DNA from: Mangrovibacterium marinum
GTDB taxonomy: Bacteria; Bacteroidota; Bacteroidia; Bacteroidales; Prolixibacteraceae
Direction of reading: 5' to 3'
Length of the DNA: 64,000 nucleotides
NCBI RefSeq assembly: GCF_003046625.1
Contig: NZ_QAAD01000013.1
Location: forward strand, 46,804 to 110,803
Under the pieces are notes generated by a model. The model was not told the origin of the DNA. It did not search any database and saw nothing but the letters and a program-made list of their open reading frames with translations. The position numbers were made by a program, and so were the translations under genes. Positions 8,877-18,079 of this stretch are shown piece after piece (position 1 is the first letter of the stretch; each line of letters opens with the position of its first letter).

Positions 8877-11006
8877 ATGAAAAAGATTTATCTCATTTTA
8901 GGCGCATTTCTGTTCACACTAACAGCTATGGCCCAAAAACAAATGAGCCTCGAAGACGCTGTTTTGGGACGCTATTCGTACCTCTACCCTCGCCAGATAA
9001 GCCAGCTCCAGTGGCGAAACAATCAAAGCCTGGTGTACTTGCAAACCGACACCATCTGGGAAACCGGAGTCGCAGACCAACAAAGCCATGCTTTGCTAAC
9101 CACCACCGATTTGAGCAAGATCGCACAAGGGCAACAAATCGACTTCGCACATATCGGGGCATTCCGCTTTCATACGGAAGACGAAATCATCTTCAACAAC
9201 GGCAACCAGATTTCATTTTTCAACCTGAATAGCAAGCAATTTACCGGCAAGCTTGAAACACCGCAAGATGGCGAGGCGAGCGATTTGAGCCCCCAGGCAC
9301 GGGCTGTTGCTTATGTGAAGGGGCAAAACCTGTTCATTCAAAAGGACGGGCAGGACATACAAGTCACTCACGAAACCCAGCCAGGTGTTGTATGCGGTCG
9401 CTATGTACACCGCCGTGAATTTGGCATCGAAAAAGGAACCTTTTGGTCGCCATCCGGCAAATACCTGGCTTTTTACCGCAAGGATGAAAGCATGGTAAAA
9501 GATTATCCGCTGGTTGATTTTATGACGCGCCAGGCCGAAGCAACACCCGTAAAATATCCAATGGCCGGAATGACCAGCCACCAGGTAACCATTGGCATTT
9601 ACAATGTTGAAGAGGGCACAACAAGCTACCTGAAAACCGCCGGCCCCGACGATCACTATCTGACCAACCTCAGCTGGGGCCCTGACGAAAAGTATATTTA
9701 CCTGGCCGAGCTAAACCGCGATCAAAACCAGATGCAGCTGAATCAGTATCTGGTGGCCGAAGGCAAAAAGGTGAAAACCATTCTGGAGGAAAGCCGATCG
9801 ACTTATGTGGAGCCTCAACACTCCCTTGTATTTTCGAAGACCAACAACGACCAATTTTACTACTGGACGCGTAACGATGGCTGGTTTCATCTGTATTTGT
9901 ACAACACCCAAGGAGAACTCATTCGTCAGCTCACCAAAGGCAACTGGGAGGTAACCGAATTTTACGGAACCGATGCCAACGAAAAATATGCCTACATCCA
10001 GGCAACCAAGGAAAGTCCGCTCGACCGGCACATTTACCGGGTAAACCTGAAGAACGGAGAGATGACCAAACTGGATGATCAGGCCGGAACGCACAAGGCC
10101 AATTTCTCGCCGTCGTTCAACTATATGACTGACAACTGGTCGGCTTGTGCCAACCCGGGGCAAACAGATCTTCGTAAAACAAACGGCAAGCTGCTGCGCA
10201 CTCTTTCGAAAGCCGACAACACCCTGGCGGACTACCAACTGGGCGAAAACAAAATTGTGAACCTCAAAGCTGCTGATGACTCCACAGAACTGTACGGAAG
10301 GATGATCCTGCCCACCAACTTCGATCCGAATAAGAAATATCCGGCAATTGTTTATGTATACGGCGGGCCACATGCCCAGCTGGTCAACAACACCTGGCAC
10401 AACGACGCAAACTGGTGGTTTTATTATATGGCCTCCAAGGGCTACCTGATGTTCACCGTCGACAGCCGCGGGTCGGCCAACCGCGGGCAGGCCTTCGAAG
10501 AAGTTATCCACCGCCAGCTGGGTGTTGAAGAAACCAAAGACCAGATGAAAGGCATCGATTATCTGAAAAGCCTGCCCTACGTCGACCAAAACCGCATTGG
10601 TGTACACGGATGGAGCTTTGGAGGTTTTATGACACTAAACCTGATGCTGCGCCAGCCCGAGACCTTCAAAGTAGGGGTTGCCGGCGGTCCGGTAGTTGAT
10701 TGGGAGATGTATGAGGTGATGTACGGCGAACGCTATATGGACAGGCCGCAGGAAAATCCGGACGGTTACAGCGAGTGCAACATGGTCAACCACGTTAGCA
10801 CGCTGCAAGGGAAACTAATGCTGATCCACGGTGTACAGGACGACACGGTGGTTATGCAGCATAGCATGAAATTCTTAAGAGCCTGCATTCAGCAAAACAA
10901 ACAGGTTGACTTTTTTGCCTACCCAACGCATCCGCACAATGTACGCGGCCGCGACCGCCTGCACCTGATGGACAAAATCAGCCAGTATTTCTTCGACTAT
11001 CTGTAA
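8877..11006 (+). CDS. dipeptidyl peptidase IV (S9B prolyl oligopeptidase family)
   Basis: A secreted serine exopeptidase that removes X-Pro or X-Ala dipeptides from peptide N-termini. The ATG at 8877 gives a clean signal peptide ending at ...TLTAMAQ (cut near residue 19); the in-frame ATG at 8814 would add 21 polar residues ahead of it. The N-terminal beta-propeller runs to about residue 470 and includes the DPP4 glutamate motif in VHRREFGIEKGTFWSPSGKY. The hydrolase domain has GWSFGG with Ser580, GVQDDTVV with Asp656, and His687 in HPHNVRGRDR. The length (709 aa) is typical of Bacteroidota DPP4 enzymes used in protein catabolism. Confidence 0.94.
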   Translation: MKKIYLILGAFLFTLTAMAQKQMSLEDAVLGRYSYLYPRQISQLQWRNNQSLVYLQTDTIWETGVADQQSHALLTTTDLSKIAQGQQIDFAHIGAFRFHTEDEIIFNNGNQISFFNLNSKQFTGKLETPQDGEASDLSPQARAVAYVKGQNLFIQKDGQDIQVTHETQPGVVCGRYVHRREFGIEKGTFWSPSGKYLAFYRKDESMVKDYPLVDFMTRQAEATPVKYPMAGMTSHQVTIGIYNVEEGTTSYLKTAGPDDHYLTNLSWGPDEKYIYLAELNRDQNQMQLNQYLVAEGKKVKTILEESRSTYVEPQHSLVFSKTNNDQFYYWTRNDGWFHLYLYNTQGELIRQLTKGNWEVTEFYGTDANEKYAYIQATKESPLDRHIYRVNLKNGEMTKLDDQAGTHKANFSPSFNYMTDNWSACANPGQTDLRKTNGKLLRTLSKADNTLADYQLGENKIVNLKAADDSTELYGRMILPTNFDPNKKYPAIVYVYGGPHAQLVNNTWHNDANWWFYYMASKGYLMFTVDSRGSANRGQAFEEVIHRQLGVEETKDQMKGIDYLKSLPYVDQNRIGVHGWSFGGFMTLNLMLRQPETFKVGVAGGPVVDWEMYEVMYGERYMDRPQENPDGYSECNMVNHVSTLQGKLMLIHGVQDDTVVMQHSMKFLRACIQQNKQVDFFAYPTHPHNVRGRDRLHLMDKISQYFFDYL

Positions 11007-11030
11007 GGCAAAAACGTATTATTTTTCAGG

Positions 11031-11058
11031 CAGGCCGGCTAACTCATTAGCTGGCCTG
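11031..11058. terminator. bidirectional terminator between convergent genes
   Basis: A 12-bp stem with one wobble pair, CAGGCCGGCTAA (11031-11042) against TTAGCTGGCCTG (11047-11058), with a 4-nt loop. It lies between the ends of the + strand peptidase and the - strand Omp85-like gene. T-rich tracts flank it on both strands. Confidence 0.8.
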
Positions 11059-11065
11059 TTTGTTC

Positions 11066-12889
11066 TTATTTAAACTGCAACGGCTCCGGTTTTCGGGGTT
11101 GAAAGCTGTAAAAATCGGTTCCGCCAATTTCGCGCAGGCTAAAGCCCATGAAGCTCGAGTCGCCCGGATGGCCGGGATAAAAGGCCAGGCGTAGCTGAAT
11201 GGTGCGGAAGATTAAACTCTCGTTTCGCAAACGAATACCACCGCCAACGCCCGTGTAATAATCGCCGCCAAAAACCGGTTTATGAGCCGAACCGACAATG
11301 CCAAGATCGGCAAAACCAAAGAAGGCAAAATTGAAATTCAGGATTGATTTGCGCTGAAAAATAACCGTCTCTGCACTTAACACCAGTCGCTGCTGTCCGC
11401 GAGGAATATCACTGTAAAAACCGCGAATACCATATCTGTTTTTCAGCGACAGCGTCTCCTGATCGAATCGGTTAAAACCATATACATAGCGGATTTTCAA
11501 AAACTGGCGGGCTGTTTGAGCACCTAAGCCAAATTGCCGGCTGATATAATTCCAGTTGAGTTCGAGCTGGCCTTGTTCGGCACGGTTCGAATTGAAAAAG
11601 CTACCGATCCCTGCCGACAGAAACATATAGGAGGGTTTATAGCGAATTAGGTTTCCCGACGAAAAATAAAGATGCGAATACCAACGATCTGCCTTTTCAT
11701 TTTGGTCAAACCCTAAAACAAACTCGTGCAAAAAGCCCTTCGGAATATCTTCGGTGATGCCGTATCCCAGGATGTGATGGTCGCGAATATATTGTCGTTT
11801 CGAAAGACTTACACTGCCCAGAAAAAAATTGGAGTTCCCGAAATATTGATTGTTATCGGGCCCCGGATCGGGGCGTTCGTAAAATTGTAAATTCCGGTAG
11901 CGGCCAGCCAAAATTAACCGTAAATCTCCGGAAGGATCGTCACTGAGCTTAAAGGAATAACCCGACCACAAATCGAAAGATCGATAGTTTAGCGAATCAA
12001 CCAGAATCGCTTCATTCTCGTAAAAGCGATCGGTTCGGTAAAGGCGCAGAAAAGTCATACCGCCCCCCCACAGGGTGCTTGAGCGCAAAAATTGCTTCTC
12101 GGCGTCAAAAAGAATTCCTTCACGCCGGTAGTTGTCAGCATAGCCTAAAGTCAGGTTTACAAAATGCCCGCGGATGTTATTTATCGAGTAAGAGCCCTCG
12201 AAGCCCAGATTTGGCTCTTCGTCCAAGCTGGAAACAGCCATGGCCGAAATTTGGTGCCCGACTCCCCAAATATTTTGATTGTACATCTCCAGCTCTCCCG
12301 AATCAACCGAGCGAAAACGAGCCCGCATCCCAAAGGCAAACACATCTTTGGTTACCACCGTGAGGTTTACCATCGAGGTATCCAGCGGATCTGCCTCTGC
12401 CATAAAACGCACATCCTTGATGAAGGGTAGCAAACGAATTATCCGCTCATTGTCGTAAACTTTCTCAACATCCAGTTTATCATCAACATCCAAAAGAATG
12501 CTTTTTTGGATGATTCGCTCGTTGGTTCGTGTATGCACTTTATTGGCTAGTTTTTCGACTCCCACATCCGAAACCCGGGCTGTATCGTCAAAAGTAGGAC
12601 CAAAAATATCCAGCTGTTTAATTTTAATCGACTTAATGCGTTTTCCATTCAACTGCTCCAGGTTGTATGCCTTGGCCACTAACTTCGAGGAGTCCTTCTT
12701 CTCGCTGACAATCCGATCGTAAACAAAGCGGGTGAGGCCGTTCATACGACCTTCTTTTTTCAATGTATCAGGGAGAGCTTTAGCCGAATCGGCGACCATC
12801 ACAAGCGAGTCTTGCGGCCACACTTCTGCTAAACCATTCAATTTAAAGAAGATTAAACAGACTATCAATATCGTCGAAAATACTTTCAT
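11066..12889 (-). CDS. Omp85/BamA-like outer-membrane protein
   Basis: A 607-aa protein with an N-terminal signal sequence (hydrophobic residues 3-20). A periplasmic POTRA-like segment covers about 75-180 (NGKRIKSIKIKQLDIFGPTF and YDNERIIRLLPFIKDVRF). The C-terminal 400 residues look like a beta-barrel: alternating aromatic strands such as GFEGSYSINNIRGHFVNLTLGY, the glycine-rich GDYYTGVGGGIRLRNESLIF, and a late FYPGHPG turn. The family covers BamA/TamA-type insertases and related surface antigens. With only about one POTRA domain and a shorter length than BamA, it is more likely a lineage-specific paralogue. It is transcribed divergently from the TonB-like gene. Confidence 0.75.
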   Translation of the reverse strand: MKVFSTILIVCLIFFKLNGLAEVWPQDSLVMVADSAKALPDTLKKEGRMNGLTRFVYDRIVSEKKDSSKLVAKAYNLEQLNGKRIKSIKIKQLDIFGPTFDDTARVSDVGVEKLANKVHTRTNERIIQKSILLDVDDKLDVEKVYDNERIIRLLPFIKDVRFMAEADPLDTSMVNLTVVTKDVFAFGMRARFRSVDSGELEMYNQNIWGVGHQISAMAVSSLDEEPNLGFEGSYSINNIRGHFVNLTLGYADNYRREGILFDAEKQFLRSSTLWGGGMTFLRLYRTDRFYENEAILVDSLNYRSFDLWSGYSFKLSDDPSGDLRLILAGRYRNLQFYERPDPGPDNNQYFGNSNFFLGSVSLSKRQYIRDHHILGYGITEDIPKGFLHEFVLGFDQNEKADRWYSHLYFSSGNLIRYKPSYMFLSAGIGSFFNSNRAEQGQLELNWNYISRQFGLGAQTARQFLKIRYVYGFNRFDQETLSLKNRYGIRGFYSDIPRGQQRLVLSAETVIFQRKSILNFNFAFFGFADLGIVGSAHKPVFGGDYYTGVGGGIRLRNESLIFRTIQLRLAFYPGHPGDSSFMGFSLREIGGTDFYSFQPRKPEPLQFK

Positions 12890-13019
12890 GAATCAATCCC
12901 AATACAAAAACCGGTCACTGGCGCACTTTATTATAAATCCTCACAAAATTATTGTTAATATATCTAATTTCCCTTTTCGAAGAGTTAAATTTCCCTAAGA
13001 AAATTGTGGTGCATTATTT

Positions 13020-13027
13020 TAACTTTG
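13020..13027 (+). promoter_or_regulatory. TAnnTTTG -7 box before the TonB-like gene
   Basis: TAACTTTG matches the -7 consensus. The ATG of the next gene is only 6 bp downstream, so the transcript would be leaderless or nearly so. A possible TTG -33 element at 13004-13006 is closer than the usual spacing. Confidence 0.4.
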
Positions 13028-13033
13028 CAGTCC

Positions 13034-13765
13034 ATGCAGCATTTAAAGAGACTATATCGCGAAAATATCAATGGAATCATCGGTACGCTGATTTTCCACA
13101 TCTTGCTTTTTGCATTTATCATACTAGCCAATGTAAAGGTAAAAAAGGATATGCAGGAAGAAGAAATCATCATCGACTTCAGCCAGGTGGAGGAAACACC
13201 CGAGCTTTTGGAAGAACAAGAGAAAGCGGAAGATCAAAACACGCCCGCTACCGAGCGGGATAATCCGTACGTCCAATCCAAAAGCAACCGAGCGGTGAAT
13301 GATGCCAGCACCAAAGATCCGTTTTTCGATGAGGCCTATCAGCAGGAGATTGCTGAGGCACAAAAGCTGGTTGCCGATGTAAACAAGCAACTCACCAAAG
13401 AAATACCGGACATGAAACAGTTTGAAATGCCGGAGCAATCAACCGAAGGCATCGATCCGGAAAAGATATCGAATACAATCTACAGCGGAGAAAGCAACAT
13501 TCATTATTTCCTGGAAGACCGCTATCATCTTCGCCTGCCAATTCCGGTTTACCTGGCGCGCGGGGGCGGCCAAATAACGGTAACAATTTGGGTTTCGCGC
13601 TCGGGAAAGGTTGTTAAAGCCGAGGTGCAGCCCTACGCGAACATTTCGGACCCCATGCTTCCCGACTATGCTTTGCAAGCTGCATTGCGAACGGTATTCA
13701 ATTCAAAATCAGACGCCCCTAACCCGCAAAAAGGATCAATCACTTACACCTTCGTGGCCCAGTAA
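13034..13765 (+). CDS. energy transducer TonB-like protein
   Basis: A 243-aa protein with a short basic cytoplasmic start, one transmembrane helix at about residues 13-35 (NGIIGTLIFHILLFAFIILA), a long charged periplasmic linker, and a compact C-terminal domain (about 175-243) with QITVTIWVSRSGKVVKAEV and ALRTVFNSKSDAPNPQKGSITYTF, the TonB C-terminal pattern. TonB proteins pass energy from ExbB/ExbD to outer-membrane receptors, and no exbBD genes are adjacent. The linker is acidic (EEEIIIDF, EETPELLEEQEKAED) rather than Pro-rich, which is unusual for TonB. The ATG at 13034 is chosen over an in-frame upstream start that would lie before the predicted transcription start. Confidence 0.75.
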   Translation: MQHLKRLYRENINGIIGTLIFHILLFAFIILANVKVKKDMQEEEIIIDFSQVEETPELLEEQEKAEDQNTPATERDNPYVQSKSNRAVNDASTKDPFFDEAYQQEIAEAQKLVADVNKQLTKEIPDMKQFEMPEQSTEGIDPEKISNTIYSGESNIHYFLEDRYHLRLPIPVYLARGGGQITVTIWVSRSGKVVKAEVQPYANISDPMLPDYALQAALRTVFNSKSDAPNPQKGSITYTFVAQ

Positions 13766-13843
13766 AGAAGGGGTTATTGTCAAAAAAAACACTATTTTAA
13801 CATCAATTAACAGTTTTTATTCGGATTTTACTACTAGAGAGCA

Positions 13844-13940
13844 TATCTTTGCGGTACGTTTTTTTTCATAAGTTTAGGTTTAGTTAGGTTAGTTAGTTTA
13901 GTGAGAAAAGGTAGGCCAGAGGGTCTACCTTTTATTTTTT
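13844..13940 (+). ncRNA. candidate orphan small RNA (promoter, about 80-nt transcript, terminator)
   Basis: A TATCTTTG box at 13844-13851 matches the -7 consensus. It is followed by a region built of TTAG/TTTAG repeats (13871-13902) and then a strong hairpin, AAAAGGTAG (13906-13914) with CTACCTTTT (13925-13933), ending in a T-rich tail. No reading frame of useful size lies between the promoter and the terminator, and the next gene is on the other strand. The expected transcript is about 75-80 nt. No known RNA family was recognised; this rests on the promoter-terminator pair alone. Confidence 0.45.
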
Positions 13941-14068
13941 CAGGCTGTTTGCACAGCTTTTTTTCTGCCAAAACTCCTTGACTGCCGCTTCGGAGCCTAC
14001 TTTTTACAATTACGCCTTTAGCCATTCAGTTTGGTTAGCACGCAAGTTGACGGGAAAATTACTGTTTG

Positions 14069-14132
14069 AGACAACAACCGGACAGCCGAAAATACTCGAC
14101 TTTTCATTCTACCAGTGATTTCCGGGAATCAT
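14069..14132 (+). repeat. diverged copy of dispersed repeat family A
   Basis: This segment (GACAACAACCGGACAGC, then CTTTTCATTC, then TTTCCGGGAATCAT) lines up with the repeat copies near 27.4, 35.8, 43.4 and 43.9 kb. It abuts the 3' end of the rhamnosidase gene, whose stop codon falls inside its last bases. Confidence 0.55.
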
Positions 14133-16897
14133 CAGCTTTTTTGCTTCTTCATCTTTGCTTCGAAATGATAAACACCGGAACCGATTTCCAAAACAACGCG
14201 TCCCTCCTCCGAGCGAAGTATCTTTATTCCATCCTTTTCATCGATGGTTTTACCGCTCTCCAGCACATCCCTGGCCGTTTCGGCTGGCACATAAACGATT
14301 GCTGCGGTATTGGCAGGAATGGTAATATCCCATACAAATTTCTTGTTTTCGCGGATCCAGCGACTTTCAACAAGCCCATAGGGTGTTTCGTGGGACGCAT
14401 CCACAAAATTGAGCCCGTCGATCATTTCCGGTTTCATCACGAGTTGCTTGAATCCGACCTGTTCGGTACTCGACTTGATCCCGGCCAGGTTTTCGTAATA
14501 CCAAATTAGCAGGTCTCCCAACATCATCACATGGTTGTAAGAGTTCATCTTGGGAGCCGCCGTATTTCCATTCCAGAGTTCCCAGATTGTGGTGGCGCCA
14601 TGCTCAACCATATAGCCCCAACTGGGATAAGTACTGTTTGTTGCCAGCTTCCAGGCCAGGTCGGCATGCCCCTCCTTGGTTAAGGTGCGCATAATCCACT
14701 GCGTACCGATCACGCCGGTACTTAGGTGTCCTCCGTTGGTATGCTCGATGGTGTTTGCAATTGTTTGAACAACTTGCCTCTTGTTGGGTACTGGCACCAA
14801 GTCCATTGCCACCACCAAAATATTTTCAGTCAATTTATTGTCGCCATACCCCTTCTGCTCTGCTTTATAAAATGTTCTTTGAAAAGCCTCCTTTGTCGCT
14901 TTTGCTTGTGTTTGATAGAGCTCAATATCAGCTTGGTTACCACTGAGGGCGGCAAAACTTTGCATCAGGTTCAAATAATGGTAATAATAGGCGGTCGAAA
15001 TAAGCGCACTCGGATATTTTCGGTCGGCACTTTTTCCACGCCCTTCCTCAATTGTGGCCGGTGGTTCGCACCAATCGCCATAACTGTCTCGGGTCATGAT
15101 GTCCCCTTTCAAATAGCGATCTTCCATATAATTCAACCACTTTTTCATGGCGTGGTAATGCTTCCTAATTGGTTCTGCATCGCCAGTTTGGCGATATAAC
15201 ATATCGGCAACGGTCAGTAAAGTTCCGCACCAGCTCATGTTGTCGCTGTAATAACGCCAGTATGCAGGAGCCACATCGCTGATTGATCCGTCCCACTTTT
15301 GCGAAAAAGCAATATCGTCGATCCATTTTTTATACAGTGCGGCATTGTCGAAAATGAAATTCTCGCCATAGCAACCGATTGTTCGGTCTCCCAGCCAAGG
15401 CTGCCGTTCATTCCGCTGCGGACAGTCAACAGGCATCCCCTTATAATTGCTCAGAATTCCCCAGTAAGCATTCCGGTAGATCTGGTTAATCAGCTCATTA
15501 GATGTATGGAAAGTGCCCCGGACAGCCATATTGTCGGCAACCACTTTACCCACGAAATCATCGACCGTTGGTTTACCTGGCCAACCGGTAATTTCAACAT
15601 AGCGAAATCCATAGTATACGAACCGGGGCTCCCAGGTTTCGGGTTCTTCACCTTTCAGAATATATTTCGCAGTAGCCCGGGCATCGCGCAAATTGGTGGT
15701 AAACAGCTCGCCATCATCCTGCAAAATTTCGCCGAAACGCATCGTAACAGTGTCGCCGGCATGCCCTTTCACGTTCAACTGCAGCCAACCGGCAAAGTTT
15801 TGCCCCAAATCCAAAATATAGGTACCGGCACGCTGCTCCCGAATTGAAACCGGATTTAGCTCCTTCAATACTTTCATATTCGGATTTAGCTGAGCTTCAT
15901 ATTTGCCGTCGGGCTGCTCAACATATTCGGGCTGCAGCCAGTTGCTATCGTCGAAACCAACCCGATTCCAGTCCTGCATTTCTTTCCGGGCATCGTATCC
16001 TTCACCATCGTACTCGTTGTTCCATCGTATTGGCCCGTCGGCTGTTCCTTTCCAGCTATTATCCGAGCGAATGTATTCTGTTGTTCCGTCGGCATATTTC
16101 ACAACAAGCTGAAAAAGCAGCTTCGGAAAGCCAAAATTTTTGACTTTATACCCTTTGTAATGCTGGCGCATGGTATGATAACGACCATTTCCGAGTACAA
16201 CCCCCAGGGCGTTTGCGCCGTGGTTCAACTTATCAGTCAGATCGTAAATGTTGTATTTGATATTTTGATTGTAATCCGTGGGTGAAGGTGCCAAAACCGA
16301 CTCTCCGACCTTCTGGCCATTTAACGACAGTTCGTACAAGCCAAGTCCAATGATGTAGGCTTTTGCTTCTTTGACCTCCTTTTTAAGGTCAAATTCCTTC
16401 CTGAAATAACGTGCCGACAGTCGGGAATGAAACGAATCATCGTCCCAGGGGAATGTTCTGTCAAAGCCGATCCAGCGAGCGCGCCAATCCTTGTAATAGA
16501 ACAAGCCCATACTCCATTTCGCCGGCTTACTCCATTCACTATCGCCTTTGGTGGTCCAAACCTTCACTTTCCAAAAGCACTCGTCGGAACTGCCAAGCTT
16601 TTTCCCGCCATAAGGCAATAATTGCGATTGATCTGTTTCAATTTTTCCCGAGTTCCACAAATCAGCTTCATCTTCGGTCAACGTTTCAGGAGAAGAAGCC
16701 ACTAGCACCTGACAGGCCGTTTGAAACACTTCTCGTTGGTCACTTTTAATTTTCCAGCCCAGCCGGGGCTGTTGTATTTCAATACCGGATGGATTTTCCA
16801 ACAACTCGCAAGTCAGTCCGTCAACTTTTATTTGAGCAGATGACCAATATACAAAAAAGAGACACAGAAAAGAGACTAATATCTTCGGATAGTTCAT
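14132..16897 (-). CDS. GH78 alpha-L-rhamnosidase
   Basis: Releases terminal alpha-L-rhamnose from plant or microbial glycans. The 921-aa protein has a cleavable signal peptide (cut near ...YWSSAQ, residue 22), so it acts in the periplasm or outside the cell. The N-terminal beta-sandwich domains (about 23-380) include PRLGWKI and FRKEFDL. The (alpha/alpha)6 barrel carries the GH78 signature DCPQRNERQPWLGD at about residues 493-506, with acidic residues for catalysis, and WGYMVEHGATTIWELWNG further on. It lies 153 bp downstream of, and on the same strand as, three sugar-oxidation genes, so its rhamnose product may feed them. The last codons overlap a repeat element. Confidence 0.93.
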   Translation of the reverse strand: MNYPKILVSFLCLFFVYWSSAQIKVDGLTCELLENPSGIEIQQPRLGWKIKSDQREVFQTACQVLVASSPETLTEDEADLWNSGKIETDQSQLLPYGGKKLGSSDECFWKVKVWTTKGDSEWSKPAKWSMGLFYYKDWRARWIGFDRTFPWDDDSFHSRLSARYFRKEFDLKKEVKEAKAYIIGLGLYELSLNGQKVGESVLAPSPTDYNQNIKYNIYDLTDKLNHGANALGVVLGNGRYHTMRQHYKGYKVKNFGFPKLLFQLVVKYADGTTEYIRSDNSWKGTADGPIRWNNEYDGEGYDARKEMQDWNRVGFDDSNWLQPEYVEQPDGKYEAQLNPNMKVLKELNPVSIREQRAGTYILDLGQNFAGWLQLNVKGHAGDTVTMRFGEILQDDGELFTTNLRDARATAKYILKGEEPETWEPRFVYYGFRYVEITGWPGKPTVDDFVGKVVADNMAVRGTFHTSNELINQIYRNAYWGILSNYKGMPVDCPQRNERQPWLGDRTIGCYGENFIFDNAALYKKWIDDIAFSQKWDGSISDVAPAYWRYYSDNMSWCGTLLTVADMLYRQTGDAEPIRKHYHAMKKWLNYMEDRYLKGDIMTRDSYGDWCEPPATIEEGRGKSADRKYPSALISTAYYYHYLNLMQSFAALSGNQADIELYQTQAKATKEAFQRTFYKAEQKGYGDNKLTENILVVAMDLVPVPNKRQVVQTIANTIEHTNGGHLSTGVIGTQWIMRTLTKEGHADLAWKLATNSTYPSWGYMVEHGATTIWELWNGNTAAPKMNSYNHVMMLGDLLIWYYENLAGIKSSTEQVGFKQLVMKPEMIDGLNFVDASHETPYGLVESRWIRENKKFVWDITIPANTAAIVYVPAETARDVLESGKTIDEKDGIKILRSEEGRVVLEIGSGVYHFEAKMKKQKS

Positions 16898-17050
16898 GGT
16901 TAATAATCTTCGTTTTTTTGTTTTCGAAAATATTCAAATTAATTGCAGAGCACAACATCCCCCCACAAAACAAAGCGACAGGATTGGCTCAAAAGACTCC
17001 CAATACCGAACAAAACGGCTATCCGGAAGCCTGCAAGTGCTGGTTGGTAT

Positions 17051-18067
17051 TTAAAACTTGACGAGGATTTTAAGAAATTTACCGGGTGCTTTGGCCCAGT
17101 CCTCCATCGCTCGCGAAGCTTGTTCCGGGGAAACAATACACGAGACGAGCACCTTTTCATCCAAATTAGTTTGTTTCAGGTATTTCATCACAGCTTCAAA
17201 ATCGGTTGGGTTAGCATTGCGGGATCCCATAATTTCAACCTCCTTCTGCACCCAGAGTTTGGTTGGGAAAGACACCTCGTTGCCGGCGTAGCCAATACAG
17301 ACAACCCTGCCGGAAAAGGCCACTTCCTCAACGGCAGCTCTGTAAGTTACCGGATTGCCAACGGCCTCAATAACCACTGTTGGACCGTCGCCGCAGGTCA
17401 CTGTTTGCAGCTGATTGTGCAAGTCTTTGGTTGTTGAATTGATCAGATAGTCTGCACCGAGCTGCCTGGCAACCTCCAACTTCGAATCGTCAACATCAAC
17501 CGCTATCACGGTTGCCCCCCGCAGCTTTGCGCGAACAATTGCGCCACTGCCGATCATACCGCAGCCCAAAATCATGACCGTGTCCAAATCGGTCACGTTA
17601 CCGTTGTCCACCGCATGAAAGCCCACGGTCATTGGCTCAACCAAAGCCAACTGCACGTCCGACAAGGCCTCATCTTTTAATACTTTTTGCCATGGCACGG
17701 CCATATACTCGGCCATTGCGCCATCGCGTTGCACCCCCAAGGTCTGGTTATAGCGACAAGCATTGAAACGCTTCTGTTTGCACGAGGTACATTGACCACA
17801 GTTTGTATAAGGCACCACCGTTACCGCTTGTCCAACAGCAAAAGTTTCGGGAACATCAGCTGCAATATCTTCGATTACAGCCGAAATTTCATGTCCCGGA
17901 ATCCGGGGGTACTGAACCATTGGATTTTTTCCCAGGTAAGTACTCAAGTCGGATCCACAGAATCCCACATATTTAATTTTCAGAAGAATTTCGCCGGTTC
18001 CCATCCGGGGCATGTCCCGCTCAACGAGCTTGATCTCACCTGCCTTAATTATTGCTAGTGCTTTCAT
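17051..18067 (-). CDS. zinc-dependent sugar/polyol dehydrogenase (MDR family)
   Basis: A 338-aa NAD(P)-dependent medium-chain dehydrogenase. The catalytic zinc ligands are Cys37 (GFCGSD) and His59-Glu60 (GHE). The structural zinc site is Cys90, Cys93, Cys96 and Cys104. The Rossmann motif is LGCGMIGSGA at about 168-177. It resembles L-galactonate or 2-keto-3-deoxy-L-fuconate dehydrogenases more than ethanol dehydrogenases. The neighbours (lactonase, aldo/keto reductase, rhamnosidase) suggest it oxidises an intermediate of deoxyhexose breakdown, but the exact substrate cannot be read from sequence. It starts 12 bp after the lactonase stop and is in the same operon. Confidence 0.82.
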   Translation of the reverse strand: MKALAIIKAGEIKLVERDMPRMGTGEILLKIKYVGFCGSDLSTYLGKNPMVQYPRIPGHEISAVIEDIAADVPETFAVGQAVTVVPYTNCGQCTSCKQKRFNACRYNQTLGVQRDGAMAEYMAVPWQKVLKDEALSDVQLALVEPMTVGFHAVDNGNVTDLDTVMILGCGMIGSGAIVRAKLRGATVIAVDVDDSKLEVARQLGADYLINSTTKDLHNQLQTVTCGDGPTVVIEAVGNPVTYRAAVEEVAFSGRVVCIGYAGNEVSFPTKLWVQKEVEIMGSRNANPTDFEAVMKYLKQTNLDEKVLVSCIVSPEQASRAMEDWAKAPGKFLKILVKF

Positions 18068-18079
18068 TCCAATGGTCAG

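Noticed and set aside
9711..10607. 298-codon open frame antisense to the dipeptidyl peptidase
   Set aside because: It is a shadow of a gene with intact catalytic motifs; no motif or start signal supports it.
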